Assembly (NCBI GenBank): GCA_032164245.1
Contig: JAVMKO010000003.1
Location: 86,348,390-86,412,389, forward strand
Length of the DNA stretch: 64,000 nt
Reading direction: 5' to 3'
Origin: Sternotherus odoratus
Taxonomy: Eukaryota > Chordata > Testudines > Kinosternidae
This document shows positions 10,043-21,809 of this stretch, piece after piece. Within the stretch, counting starts at the first letter, position 1, and the number at the start of each line of letters is the position of its first letter. A model generated the notes under the pieces. It saw only the letters and a list, made by a program, of their open reading frames with translations. It did not search any database and had not been told where the DNA came from. The translations under genes and the position numbers were made by a program.

Positions 10043-13000
10043 AAACATGGCAAGTTTTAATGCATCAGTGGATGAAACAGAAAGTGTTACTGTTATACAC
10101 ATATACTACATATACACATATACACATTATAGTAGTACCATTATGAAGCTCCATAATAGTACCCATATAGATACTTATATTGATACCCATTACACTATTC
10201 ATACCAATAACAGGACCCTTCCCATGTGAATTCTCAGTCATATCTATACTAGTATCAATACCTATATCAATGTCTGATTAATGTCAGGGTAGGTATTCAA
10301 TAGCTGAATAATCTCAAAAAAATTGATTTGTCAAATCTCTACATCCTAGCATTAGTCTCAGTTGTAAAGAATTGAAGAGCTCTCACCTGTATCCTTTAGT
10401 GAAATGTTGTTAATTACCGCACAGGCTAGAACAATAGAGGTGGATGGAGTTGCATTTGCAGAGCTGGAATAGGGGGTTGGCAAACTGTTTACATATCATC
10501 TCTGCAGTGATATTAGTTCACTTTTATGAATATTTAACTCGCACAAAACGAAGGATGAAAATTATAGTCACCCATAATATCATCTTCTGAAATCAAGGAT
10601 TGTCTTTTTTTCCACCTAAAAGCAACTATTTCCCCAGAAACAGGGATTTGGACCCCTCTTGCAATTTCTTCTGCTGTGTGAACCAATGGATCAAAAGCAG
10701 AACAGTCTTCAGTTTCTTGTGCTCAAAGGGTAAAACAAGTCGTTTATAACCATGTCTATTCTTGGTGCAGTTTATTGGTTTATAAAAATGTTCTTGTTTT
10801 AAGATCTCTGAAGAACATCACTGGAATACTATGTCCCAACCAGAAAGTCGGATGACTCAGTCAGAGGAGAGCTGGACAGGGCACTTGCCTAGAGGAAGAT
10901 GTGAATTGTACTCCGTGTACTTTCAACTGTGTGTTTTGCTAACAGCAGACATCTGGGAGCTGGAACAGTAGATGAAGGTAGTGCAATCACAATTTTTCTC
11001 CCTGCCATATCTCATTAAGCCTCCATGCATTATAAGCACTACTTGAACTATTGGCCCTCTTCAACAACAATGGATGTAGTTCCACGGATGCCTCGTTGAG
11101 GATTTGGCCTCCTGTTTTTATCAGCTGCACTCTTGCAGGCACAGAGGGTTTTGTATGTGACTGAGTAAATGTAAAAGTAGTCCTAATACTATGAGGCTCA
11201 GAGTCAAGGATAGTCACTTGTCTCTCAACTTCAGCAGAGTATTTTCCTGTTATCTGTACCTGGGAGTGGCAAGGAGACAAGGTGAGTCCTTGTGCCTTCC
11301 CCCTCAACTCCCAGTAAAATACTAATCTGATCCTACTGTGCAGTGTAGGTGATACTGCCTTTCTAAGTGCCTGGGTTGGAAACAGCAACAGTTGCTGCAG
11401 TCAGTATGAATCAGTTCTGTGTTGTATGTTGCCAGGCTCTAGCCAGCACTGTTCATTCCAGGTAGGCAAGATATCAGTTCAGACTGTTCTTCCCCTAATG
11501 TAAAATGTCTCAGCCAGTTTGCCCACAAGATAGCACTTTCATCATGTGCAAAACAATTGATTTTAGGGTCAGCTTACGTGCATTTTGTCTTATAGTCTGA
11601 ATTTTACTATTACTGAGAATATGAAGGGCTGGATCTTATCACCACACTTCATTTTTCTGAAAGCTGCTGTGATGTTGCAGTGAATCCCCAGCTAGCACAC
11701 TATGCTGTAGAAGCTACTAAATGCCTTCAAAACATCATGTTGGCATTCCTGCTTCCTGAATGGACAAACAGTAATGCAATGTGGATTCAGTGTCAAGTGC
11801 TTATTAGCAAGCATAGTTATCTTTAATATGAAAGGGCAGCTGCAAATGCTCTTGTCAAAGGAATTGCCTGTTTTTATCCATTAAGGAAACAAATCTTTTT
11901 AGTGCAATTTGATGCATGGGTCACATTGTGTCTAGTTAGATCAGCCTGTGCTGTATCAAGAATACACACTGAATGCTGAGTAAGCCCAAAGCAATACAAT
12001 ACAGGACACAATTTCAGTCAAAGTAGGGAGTTACAGATGCATCTCCCATTAACAATTACAGACACTGAATTATCTCTCCCATGCAAACTTTTGCACAATT
12101 GACTAGGTGCATTATAAGCAAAAGTGGTATCAGCCTTATGGGGTGATCTTCCAAAACAGTATGTTGCCACATCCCTGAAAATGTTAGAAGCTGTGCTAAC
12201 ACCTCTATCCATATGGTCAGTATGAGGATTATTTGAGATGATAAAGTGGACGGGGAGTGCCTGATGTTCTCCTGGCTTCCGCTAGAATTCCAGGTGCATC
12301 CAGGAGAAGAGCTGTGTCCTGTGTAGGGTTAAATGGTATTAAAAATCTTGATATATTTTGTGGTAGGAAAGTAATCTGTAAAGTCTATGACATCTTTCTT
12401 TTAACATGGAGAGTCATAAGTGATGCCTGGGGCTGAACCTTACACCCACTGAAAATCATGATCATCAGGGGCCTTCAGTGACTTGAATCTATGGAAGTGC
12501 AGGCCCAAGGATTTGAGATTGAGGTACAGTACTGTATGTCCATTCTTGCCCTCCCCTGCTGAACCTCGCTCTCCTTTTCTCACAAAGGGCTGTTTTGGCC
12601 GAGTGTAAGGCATTTCCTTCCTGCTATAACTCCATCCCTCTTGTGCAAGATTTATAATTGTAACTTACTTTTAAACTTCTTTAAAAAGGCAGCAATTTTC
12701 AACCTCTTGATTTAGCTCTTCCTGGGAAGCTGTTTGGAGATACATTAACTGACAGAACTGTTTGGATATATATTAACTGAGTTAGGATGTGTAAAAAAGA
12801 ACATGCACTGAACTGGGGAAGATCCACTCTTTAGATTTCAGAAGGGGTTTCCTATGCTTGTACCAACAGGATACTCACTGACTGGGAGTGAGACATGCTA
12901 AAGCACCAAAGACACTACCGTTTTTTGCACATTTTAAAGGAAAAACTGCACTGATACTACAAAAGCACATGAAGTGGGATTGTTTTCACTTTCATTCTTT

Positions 13001-13490
13001 GTAATGATAAGAACTTTATGATCAGAAACTGTGATGGCCAAAAGGGATGTTTAACTGAATTCCATTGTGTGTTCCAACAGTGCATTCAGCCTCACCACTG
13101 CAGAGACAGACAACACTGGCAAATCCCACAAAAAGGGATATTGTCTATATTTTCACTACAAAACAGTGTGCTTTTTACACCAAGATGGCTATCTCAATGT
13201 AAAATCCTAGTGGAGACAGGGTTTAACCTCAGTGTAACTAATTGGGTTCAAATCTATGCCTGGCAATAACTAACGTACTTAAATTAGCTATCAGTGTAAA
13301 ATATATTTTTGGGGTGCAGTGAAACATAGCCATAGCATTGCAATGTCGTCTTACATTAGCAGGAACTTATGTTTTACAAATGGTGACCATAAATATAGTA
13401 ATATATCTGAAATGTTATCAAATAATTAAAAGTGAACACCAATTGACAATTCTAGAAATATATCAGGTTCACTTTGCAATTGTAGAAGAG
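10043..13490. other. Unassigned stretch
   Basis: An AT/AC-rich imperfect simple-repeat patch lies at 10090-10240. The open frame at 10987-11388 (minus, 133 codons) shows no recognisable domain. Around 13180-13330 the phrases TCAATGTAAAATCCTAGTGG and TAGCTATCAGTGTAAAAT recall short DNA-transposon remnants common in reptiles, but termini are unclear. No gene is supported. Confidence 0.35.
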
Positions 13491-14290
13491 CAAGCTCACC
13501 ATAGCCACGTCTCCTTGTGGCTGGGCATGCTGTACAAGCTCTCTCCTTGTCAATGGTCAATGGCCAATACCCTCCTTGCCAATGATCACTCTGGTATCAC
13601 AGTGCTCCATCTCTTCTCATGGCTCAGCCCTCTGTCCCAATCACATTTTGTTTTCATGCTTTCCAAGGAAACAAAATCCAACAGTATAATGTCCTCACAA
13701 AAGGTCTTTGACTCCAACTCTGGACCTCTTGTCTGCACAGTCATCTTTATCCTCTTCTCAGGGGATTCACACCACCTTAGCAGTGGCTGGTAGGGGAACC
13801 CAGGCCTGTCCACTACACTGGGTTCCAGCCTAGGGACCTTAGGCAGGCAATCAAGGCTCACTCTGTCAGATTCCTTGGTACCACCTTCCTAACCTTCTTC
13901 CTACAAAGCCTGCTAGCAGGCCTCTTCCACAGCCTCTCTAAATGCAATTTTCTTTCAAAGGCAGAACTCACAGCACTCTCTGCTGGAATTTCCTTATAAT
14001 TCTCACACCAATAAATACCGAATCAAAAGTATGAACATTGGCCCTGATTTGATCTTTCATCTCTCTCTGTTCCTCAGTTGAGCATGTCCCTGGAAATTTA
14101 GATCCTGCCCTATCATCAGGCTCACCGTCAAAGTTTGCTCCACCCCAGTGACTGCACTGTCAGCTTTTTGCCTGACTTTGCTGGTCAGGAGATAATCCCC
14201 AGGCCAACTCTTCCCCCGGGTTTTCTCCTTGGAATCTCCTAGTCTCTCCACTCTAGTTCCACAGAATTACTGCACAGAGTGTCTCCCTGC
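13490..14290 (-). repeat. Possible degraded LTR-type repeat
   Basis: This block is richer in GC than its surroundings and contains GGAACCCAGGCCTGTCCACT and GGGTTCCAGCCTAGGGACC, phrases I associate with antisense LTR sequence in turtle genomes. I found no matching termini or TSD. The open frames at 13338-13793 and 13586-13861 overlap on opposite strands and show no domain. Confidence 0.25.
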
Positions 14291-14633
14291 AACCTCATTC
14301 TTTCTTTTCCTTTTTCTCTTTTTTATTTTGGCAAAGCAAATTTGACTAAATAGTCTGTAGCTGCCACTAACTATAATTCTTCAATATTTAGTGGTTTATA
14401 TTCTCTCACTCTTACCTGGTTATGTAACAGCACCTTTCTACTAATACCCCATTCCCTGATATTTTAATAAATATTATATGCTATTAAACAATATTACTAA
14501 ACAACATAATGTATTTTGGCTACCTTTTTTAATTCCTTGGAAAGCTTTATCCTTTCTTGATCAAAGCCTGTACATACCCATAAAAGATGATCAAATGTTT
14601 GTTCCACCTTACAGAACACATTTTTGAGTAGGA

Positions 14634-15228
14634 TGTCATAGAATCATAGAACTGGAAGGGACCTCGAGAGGTCATCTAGTCCAGTCCCCTGCACTCATGG
14701 CAGGACTAAGTATTATCTAGACCAGTGGTCCCCAACCTTTTTTGCGGCACGGACCGGATTTCTTTTTTCTTCGCTGCCGCGGACCGGCTGTATGTCCGCC
14801 GAAAAGCCGCCGAATTCACTCCGAAAAGTGAAGCTGCGGCTTTTCGGCGGACACTTCCGGGAACGCGTCCGCGGCCCGGTAGCGATCGATCCACGGCCCG
14901 GTACCGGTCCGCGGCCCGGGGGTTGGGGACCACTGATCTAGACCATTCCTGACATGTGTTTGTCTAACCTGCTCTTAAAAATCCCCAATGATGGAGATTC
15001 CACCAACTCCCTAGGCAATTTATTCCAGTGCTTAACCACTCTGTCAGTTAGGAAGTTTTTTCCTATGTCCAACCTAAACCTCCCTTGCTGCAATTTAAAC
15101 CCATTGCTTCTTGTACTATCCTCAGAGGTTAAGAAGAACAATTGTTCTTCTTCCTCCTCATAATAACCTTTCATGTCCCCTCTCAGTTCTCTCTTTTCCG
15201 GACTATATTTGAAAAAGGATTTTTGCTT
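14634..15228 (-). mobile_element. CR1 LINE 3' end, split by a hAT MITE
   Basis: The 3' terminus is at 14634-14650; in minus orientation the end reads TTCTATGATTCTATGA. It continues through GACCTCTCGAGGTCCCTTCC and, after the nested element, through the usual CR1 3' UTR up to a motif (TTTTCCGGACTATATTTG on plus) at about 15195-15215. It is 5' truncated at or near 15228, where a second MITE begins. A hAT MITE lies inside at 14723-14935 and is therefore younger. Confidence 0.85.
14723..14935. mobile_element. hAT MITE with perfect 8-bp TSD, nested in CR1
   Basis: The ends are CAGTGGTCCCCAACC and GGTTGGGGACCACTG, perfect 15-bp inverted repeats. An exact 8-bp duplication ATCTAGAC lies at 14715-14722 and 14936-14943, the hAT signature. 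The interior is CpG- and GC-rich and contains a second palindrome (TGTCCGCCGAAAAGCCGC, paired 14792/14853). There is no coding capacity; the open frames on both strands are artefacts of the palindrome. Confidence 0.92.
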
Positions 15229-15230
15229 AA

Positions 15231-15529
15231 GGGCTGGTCTCCACTACGGGTGGGGGATCGACTGCAGATACGCAAACTTCAGCTACGTGAATCACGTAGC
15301 TGAAGTTTGCGTATCTGCAGCCAACTTACCGTCCGTCCTCATGGCGGCGGCACTCGGCAGCACACTCCCCCCGTCGACTCCAGCTTGCGCCTCCCGGCAA
15401 GCTGGAGTTCCGCAGTCAACGGGGGCGCCGCAAGCGATCGATTTCTCGCATCTTCATAAGACGTGAGAAATCGATCGCCAGAAGATCAATCACTACCCGC
15501 CGATTCGGCGGGTAGTGAAGACATACCCC
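15231..15529. mobile_element. Stacked-hairpin MITE, copy 1 (Harbinger-like TSD)
   Basis: Imperfect inverted ends GGGCTGGTCTCCACTAC and GTAGTGAAGACATACCCC are flanked by TAA on both sides (15228-15230, 15530-15532). This fits the 3-bp TWA target of PIF/Harbinger elements. Inside are four hairpins: 15262-15320 (28-bp perfect arms, AAT loop), about 15380-15410 (CTCCAGCTTG arms), about 15433-15478 (GCGATCGATTTCTC arms), and 15492-15516 (ACTACCCGCC arms). A second copy lies at 49136-49378. Superfamily is inferred only from TSD and end sequence. Confidence 0.8.
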
Positions 15530-15532
15530 TAA

Positions 15533-16359
15533 GACTCAACGATTATTAGTCCTCTAAATAAAAGCACTCCATTAGTCCTATCAATGCCCTGAAATATGTC
15601 TTTACCCTCAAGTCAAGGGTACAATTCAAAACATCTTTCTCTTTTTTCATCAATCCAAATTTTTGCCATTCCTCTTTTTAATTCTTTTCTGTACTAGGCT
15701 TTTGAATTCCTGTTTATGTAAGGCTATTCTATGTCAAACCTTATATTTCCTATGTCTTCAGCTGCTTTGTCAATGATTTCATTCCCTGTTATCCTGATAA
15801 GTGTTTGGATCCACACTAATGCTATGTGTATCCCCATCTGTACTAACTCTGTTATTAGAAATATAATTTCATTGATTAAATCACTTCTACATACGGAGAC
15901 ACCCTTTTTATTGTCATAAAGCCTGAGATGGATTCCTAAAATATGACACTCACAGGTGGGTGTCCATCTCAGATCCAATTTAATGCTAGCATTATTGCTT
16001 CTAGTTTGGCTGTCATGACAGCTACGTAGTCTGATATTTTGCAGGATGTACTAATTTTCTATTTTGGTATAAAATATTTGGTATCCTGATATATTTTTCT
16101 TTGTCAGACCCATCTGTATATATTGGACAAACCTTATTCCACTTTTCATCTATATACTGATACTCTTCTTTTTAATACTGTCTTATTTTTATGCATAAGT
16201 TTATAAAATATATCCAAATCTACATTTGGACATGCAACTTTCCATCCATAACTCATTTTCTATGACTAAAAGTTTGGGGTTAGTTAATTTTTTCTTGTAA
16301 TCCACACTTTTAATCAAATAGCATGTGACAAGAGGACTGTAGGTCTGGGGCCCAGCCAT
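15533..16359. other. Unassigned AT-rich stretch
   Basis: There is no recognisable gene. Overlapping open frames at 15724-15978 on both strands lack a domain I can identify. A degraded LINE-coding origin is possible, given the LINE fragment that follows, but is not shown. Confidence 0.3.
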
Positions 16360-17210
16360 TTCCAAAGGTATAGAAATGCAAGTGCCTAGATTTGATAGTA
16401 CAGGATAATGGTGAACTTAACCATGAACTAAATGGAGAGAAGTGAATGGAGTGATCTTCAATAGGAGAATGCCTGTGAAACTGAAAATTAAGATCTACAA
16501 AATGGTAATTAGGTCTGCCTCCTCGTATGGCTCTGAGTGCTGGGCACTGAGGAAAAGACAAAAGCAGATAGTGGAAATGAAAATACAGTAGACTCTCGAT
16601 TATCCAGGATTGGATTAACCAGAATGTGGATTAACCAGGATGTCAAAAAAAATATGCATAACTCGCAAGGCCGGTTCTGGCTTTGTTGTCACCCCAAGAG
16701 CAAACAAAACCCCATCAAGGTGCAGGGCAGCCAGTGAACCAACACCCCCTCCCCCTGGCACATGGTGGCTGGTGAACCAACCCCTCACTCCTCATATTTC
16801 CTATGGGTGGTGATTATCTGGGATTTTATTAACCAGGATTCATTTTTTCCCTATCATCCTGGATAATCGAGAGTCTACTGTATTAAGATTGATGCTTGGG
16901 GTTACAGGGATGAACCATGTACAGAATGAAAAAATTAGGGGAGGTGTGAAGGTTGTACCAATTATAGAAAAGATAAGGGAATTCAGGTTTAGATGGCTTG
17001 GACAGGTGAAAAGAAGATCACAAGAATATACAAGAAACAGGATATTAAACTTAGAAGTGGAGGGTAAGAGAAGAGTTGGAAGTCCCACAACTAGGCGGAT
17101 GGATATCATATGAAAGGATCTGATTAGCTGTGAGTTTCTGAGGAACGTCTTCAAGACAGACTAATGGAGAAGGAGGACTCGAAGACTAGGGCTAGAAGAA
17201 GAAGAAAAAG
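16360..17210 (+). pseudogene. LINE ORF2 C-terminal fragment, interrupted by a Tigger-like element
   Basis: Translation around 16455-16580 gives MPVKLKIKIYKMVIRSASS then YGSECWALRKRQKQIVEMK. After the insertion it resumes as MLRLMLGVTGMNHVQNEKIR and, further on, FRFRWLGQVKRR. This order (YGSECW, then LG-T--, then RWLGHV-like) is the conserved region downstream of reverse transcriptase in several APE-type non-LTR retrotransposons. It contains stop codons and a frame shift relative to an intact ORF. The exact clade is not determined. The catalytic RT core is absent, so this is a 5'-truncated dead copy. Confidence 0.65.
16586..16880. mobile_element. Tigger/pogo-like MITE with TA TSD
   Basis: The ends CAGTAGACTCTCGATTATCC and GGATAATCGAGAGTCTACTG are perfect 20-bp inverted repeats, flanked by TA on both sides. 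This is the signature of the Tc1/mariner superfamily; the CAGTnGACTCT start resembles Tigger elements. It interrupts the LINE reading frame at 16585/16883. There is no transposase ORF, so it is non-autonomous. Confidence 0.9.
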
Positions 17211-18340
17211 AAGAGGGAGGAGTAAGCCATACTAGCTATAGGTTATGCTAAGAACTTTCTGGATCTTTGTCACTTCCTTTGGATAGATTAACAAAGTTCA
17301 GATCAGAGATACTCTTTGCTCATTCTATTTTGAATGATCTGTCCTAAACTCTGACCATGTGGGTAGCTTTGGTGTGTCTGTAGGGAGCTCGGGAGATAGG
17401 ATTTGAATTTGTGCTGCTGTGTGTTCAAGTGATTTACTGTAGACTCATTTCTTAATTTAATCAAAACAATTAACATTGATATTTGTGGAAGCAGTACATA
17501 ATACATCACTTCTTGTGTCCTTGTTTTTGTCATGCCAATTATATTTTGCATTTTCAGCCAAACTGCTTTTGTGGAAGACTTACAATGAGATATTGAAGGT
17601 GTCTTGAGATTTTTACTTTATCACTAACCAAAAAAAAAAAAAAAAAAAAAAGGAAAACTCAATTCCTTCCTTTTCAGAGAGGTATTTTAATTATATTCTC
17701 CTTTTATTATGGAAATCATCCATTACATCATATAGCCACACAAAACTGCTTGCATTTGTTGGTTTAAAATAAAAATTATAGTGTTCATCAAAGAGAGATA
17801 GAGAGAGACTGATAGCACACAGTGCAGCAGCTTCCCCACAGAGCTCTGCCAATGGATTTGAATCTTGACCTGCAATACACTGTGTTATTTTATTGTCACC
17901 GAATGCCAATTAAGTTCTTTACAAAAACTGCAGCAACCTGTTCACCACAGTTTGAGATCTCTGCTGAACAAACAATACTAGACTTGCATGCAAAAGCTCC
18001 CAAATGAGTGTAACAATTTCCACCTGTTTAAGCACACAATAAAATTTATTTTTAAATCATGTCACTGGGCCTATCAGAAAAGTCTAACTCCCTATGATTG
18101 GAAGCCAATAACCCTACTTAAACTAACTCTGATATTGAGAAGATATCACTGAAAATATTTTTGTGCTGAACTGAAAAATTCTTCAGTGGTACAGATGTTG
18201 CTTTGTGTGTCTTCAGCTGATCCTTGGAGAGAAACATATTACTGGATGGAGAATACCCTACTTCTTTCCCCTATGCCAGCAAAACAATTTTTAATGAAAT
18301 ATAATTGAGACTTGATTAAGTTACGTTTAGTACATTTTCC
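17211..18340. other. Unassigned AT-rich stretch with poly-A run
   Basis: A 22-A homopolymer lies at 17630-17651. The rest shows no gene or repeat I can name. The segment 17690-18010 is low in recognisable repeat sequence. Confidence 0.35.
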
Positions 18341-18344
18341 CCTG

Positions 18345-18505
18345 CCACTGGGTTACTGTGCACCCTTGAGTATGACTTTTAACCTCCCTGTACATGAGCT
18401 AACACATATGTAAAATGGAGATTATTCGCCCCGTCTTTATAAAATGCTTTGAGATCTTCAAGTGAAATGAAGAATGTATGTAAAATTTATGTATTTTTAT
18501 TAAAA
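18345..18505 (+). repeat. MIR-like SINE 3' part
   Basis: The order CACCCTTGAGTATGACTT, AACCTCCCTGTACATGAG, ATGTAAAATGGAGATTATT, then AAATGCTTTGAGATCTTCAA matches the central and 3' domains of MIR/CORE-type SINEs. The 5' tRNA-like head is missing or diverged. Confidence 0.6.
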
Positions 18506-18664
18506 ATAAAATTTATTCCTGGCAGTATCTTTTACTTGTCAGTATCGGAGAAGCAAGTTAAAAAAAAAGAGTAATGTGGTGTCTAAATCTGCAAAATTTT
18601 CCTTGAAGAAATATTGTTCAGTGGATGTGAAGTACTTTTCCCCTGTAGAATTTTATGGGCTAAA

Positions 18665-19467
18665 CAAGGGGTGGGCAAACTTTTTGGCCGAGGGCCACAT
18701 CAGGTTTGTGAAATTATATCGAGGGCAGGTAGGGAAGGCCCAGCCCTCAATCCAGCGCCCTCCCACTTCCCGCCACCTGAGAATCCCTGACTCATCCAAC
18801 CCCTCCCCAACTTGTCCCCTGACTGCCCTTTCCACAGACCCCTAACCACCCTCCAGGACCCCACCTCCTACCCAATTCCCCTGCTCTCTATCCTCTGACT
18901 TCCCTAACCCTATCCACCTTCCCACCCCCTAACCACCACCCCAGAACCCCACCCCCATCCAACCCACCCTGCTCCCTGACTGCCCCCTTCAAAGCCCCCC
19001 TCGCCCCCCAACCACCACCCTGGAGCCCCCCATCCCCCTTCTTACCACAGCTGCTGGGGGGGGGGGAGCATGCAGCCCCAGCCACCAGAGCTCTGCCCAT
19101 GCAGGGTGGCTCTGGAGGAGGGGGGAAGTGCACAGCCCAGGCCCACAGAGCTCTGCCTGCACGGCGTGGCTCCGGGGGAGGGGCAAGTGCGCAGCCCCGG
19201 GGGAGGGGTGAGCGCCCAGCCCTGGTCCCGCAGCGGTGCCCCTGCGGCGTGGCTCCGGAGGCGGGGTGAAGCATGCAGCCCCAGCCCCCAGACCACTGCC
19301 CCTGCGGCATGGCTCCGGATGATTGGGGAGCGCGCAGCCCCGGCCCCGCAGCCGTGCCTGCGCTGCATGGCTCTGGGGGAGGGGCCAGGGGCAGCCTCCC
19401 ACCACAGGCTGGGTGGGACGGTCTCATGGGCCGGATGTGGCCCGCAGGCCGTAGTTTGCCCACCCCT
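18665..19467. mobile_element. hAT element (non-autonomous) with TSD and internal minisatellite
   Basis: The left end CAAGGGGTGGGCAAACT and the right end, reversed, AGGGGTGGGCAAACTAC are hAT-type inverted repeats. GGGCTAAA is duplicated at 18657-18664 and 19468-19475, with matching bases continuing on each side. The interior is strongly GC-rich, and its right half is a tandem array. The long overlapping open frames on both strands (up to about 198 codons) follow from the skewed composition and repeats and are not genes. Confidence 0.88.
19067..19387. repeat. ~60-bp minisatellite within the hAT element
   Basis: Units begin AGCATGCAGCCCCAG or close variants at 19067, 19127, 19186 (a truncated unit), 19211, 19270 and 19329. 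Each carries a GTGGCTCCGG-like segment near its end. The full units are 59-60 bp and diverged by substitutions. Confidence 0.85.
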
Positions 19468-19476
19468 GGGCTAAAC

Positions 19477-20640
19477 AGTTCCAAACTGGAAATGAACCAA
19501 CCACTATTACTTTACAATGAAATGCTTCCAAGACCAGTTAAAAAAAAATAAAAAAACCCTTCCTGTTCAACAGACCCAAGCTTTCAGTATCAATAGTGGG
19601 GAAAAGATCTATCTGAGAACTAAGTTATGGACTAGTAAGTGGATTGTCCTCACTCCATATATAATTATTCATGACAGTCTTATTTTCACTGCAGAAAACT
19701 ACAAGCAAATTCCCACTAGTTCTGCTGGTCTGGTGTTAGCTCTGATAGGAGAGCAAGTGTAGATAAGAATCTTCCAGCCAGACCCATTTTTATCACCATC
19801 TTGTTTAGGTTAGCTTTCAGCAGGTTGACGAGGGTGATGGTGAACACAGGTCCGCGTACAAGAGACTTGTCTTTACTATGGCTCCCTCTTGTGCTAACAC
19901 TAAGTTAGCTGAACCAGTGACAGCACCACTGGGAATATTTTAGTACATTTTCCTATTGCAGAAATGGACTTTGAATCTCTTTTAAGTCACCTGCATATAA
20001 TATAGTACCCAGTTTCTCTTTCTCTGGCCAGTAGTTGTTGTCAAGTGATGGAACACTTGGTATGGTTTGGGTTCTCTCCAATTTGCACACAATGTTTGCT
20101 AGTGAAGCTGTATTTTGAAATTAGCCTCTCCCTTTCTGTGTCTGAATTTATTGCTTTTGTTAATGAGGCAAATATGGCAAATGCTATTTAGGATGGAAGA
20201 ATTTAGTCATGAGCTATGTTTGCACATAGCTTTAACTTGATTGTTCATGATTTCATGAGCAAACACAAGAACATCAGATTGCACACAATGTCTACAATCA
20301 CATCAGCTGTTGCTGCAGATGGAAAACTAACTGCGTATGCAGGTGGAATTCCCTCCCCAGTAGGTATGAACAAATATTTGGGTAACACAAAGTCATTAGC
20401 AACTGTGCAATGCCTTAGAAGGTTGATGATCAGCCACTCGGTAGTTGAAGCCAGTTCAGTAAACTGTTACAGAAAGTCAATGTATTATCTGAAGACTTAT
20501 TTTGCTTTTCTTCATCAGTTTTTCTTTTAATTTTTTTCAAATACTAAAGCAGATATGTAGAATTTATACCTGTTTATTGACTAGTGGCAAAGAGGAAGAG
20601 AAGGTAGAGGTGAGATAACATGAACACTTTGCACATTTAT
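19477..20640. other. Unassigned stretch
   Basis: A weak match to short reptile DNA-transposon sequence occurs near 19860-19935 (GACTTGTCTTTACTATGG, then TAAGTTAGCTGAACCAGTGA). The termini cannot be defined. No gene is supported; the open frame at 20216-20530 shows no domain. Confidence 0.3.
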
Positions 20641-21795
20641 AAATTCATAGATTCCAAGGCCAGAAGGGACCAGTGTGATCATCTATTCTGGCCTCCTGTA
20701 TGACAAAGGGAACAGAACTTTTCCAAAATAATTCCAAGAGCATCTTTTAGAAAAACATCCAATCTTGATTTTAAAAATGTCAGTGATGGAGAACCCATCA
20801 CAAATTTTGGTACATTGTTCCAATTGTTAATTGTTCTACTATTAACGCCTAATTTCCAGTCTAAACTTCTCTAGCTTCAACTTCCAGCCATTGGTTTGAC
20901 TTAGACCTTTCTATGCTAGATTGACGAGCCCATTATTAAATATTTGTTCCCGGGGTAGGTACTTATAGATTGTGATCAAGTCACCCACTTAACATTCTTT
21001 TTTTTTTTAGTTAAATATGCTGAGATCCTTGATGCTATTATTACAAGGCATGTTTTCTAATTATCTGATCATTCTCCAGGCTCTTCTCTGAACTGTCTCC
21101 AATTTATCAATATCTTTCTTAAATTATGGGCACCAGAATTGGACACAGTATTCCAGTAGTGGTTACCCCAGTGTCAAATATTGAGGTAAAATAACTTCTC
21201 TATTCCAGTTTAATTTTCTCCTGATTATGAATTCCAGGATTGTGTTCTTTCTTTTGGCCACTGCATCGCACTAGGAGCTTGTGTTCAAGTGATTATCCAC
21301 CAGGACTCCCAAATCATTTTTAGTCAGATCTTCCCCAGACATCCTGTAAGTCTGGCCTACATTCTTTGTTCCTAGAGGTATACATTTACATTTAGCCATA
21401 TTAAAGCACATATTGTTTGCTTGCACCCAATTTACCAAGCGACCAAGATTGCTCTGAATCAGCGATCTGTCCTTTTCAATATTTACAACACTTCCAATTT
21501 TTGTGTCATCTGCAAACTTTATCAGTTGAAAATTTTATGTTTTTTCTTCTAGTTCACGGATAAACAATTTTAAATAGCAAAGGACCAAGAACTGATCCCG
21601 GTGGGATCCCACTCGCAACACCCACTTAGTGATGATTCTCTATTTATAGTTAGATTCTGAGACCTATCAGTTAGGCAGTTTTTAATATATTTAATATGTG
21701 CCATATTAATGTTCTATCATTCTAGTTTTTATTCAAAATGTTGTGCGGTGCCAAGTCATCTGCCTTACAGAAATCTATTATATCACCCTCCTTTT
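20641..21795 (-). pseudogene. CR1 LINE, 3' ~1.15 kb with RT motifs
   Basis: Read on minus, the element runs from reverse-transcriptase sequence at 21795 to the 3' terminus at about 20641. Visible RT motifs are GIPPGSVLGPLLFK (about 21567-21615) and KFADDTKIGS (about 21492-21525), the latter containing the catalytic [Y/F]ADD box. After many stops and frame shifts it passes into the typical CR1 3' UTR and ends with the GGTCCCTTCTGGCCTTGG pattern. The 5' part, including the endonuclease, is missing. CR1 proteins normally make an endonuclease/RT that copies RNA into target DNA; this copy is inactive. Confidence 0.85.
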
Positions 21796-21809
21796 ATCCC
21801 TTATTAGAG

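Noticed and set aside
10987..11388. 133-codon minus-strand open frame
   Set aside because: Its length is unusual for the local composition, but I see no domain, repeat family or splice signals to support a gene.
13338..13793. 151-codon plus-strand open frame as a possible exon
   Set aside because: No domain, no credible splice context, and an overlapping minus frame. The second half lies in a probable degraded LTR-type repeat.
18888..19484. 198-codon minus-strand open frame, and others overlapping it on both strands
   Set aside because: It lies within a GC-rich 60-bp minisatellite inside a hAT element. Open frames appear in many frames at once, as expected from composition and tandem units.
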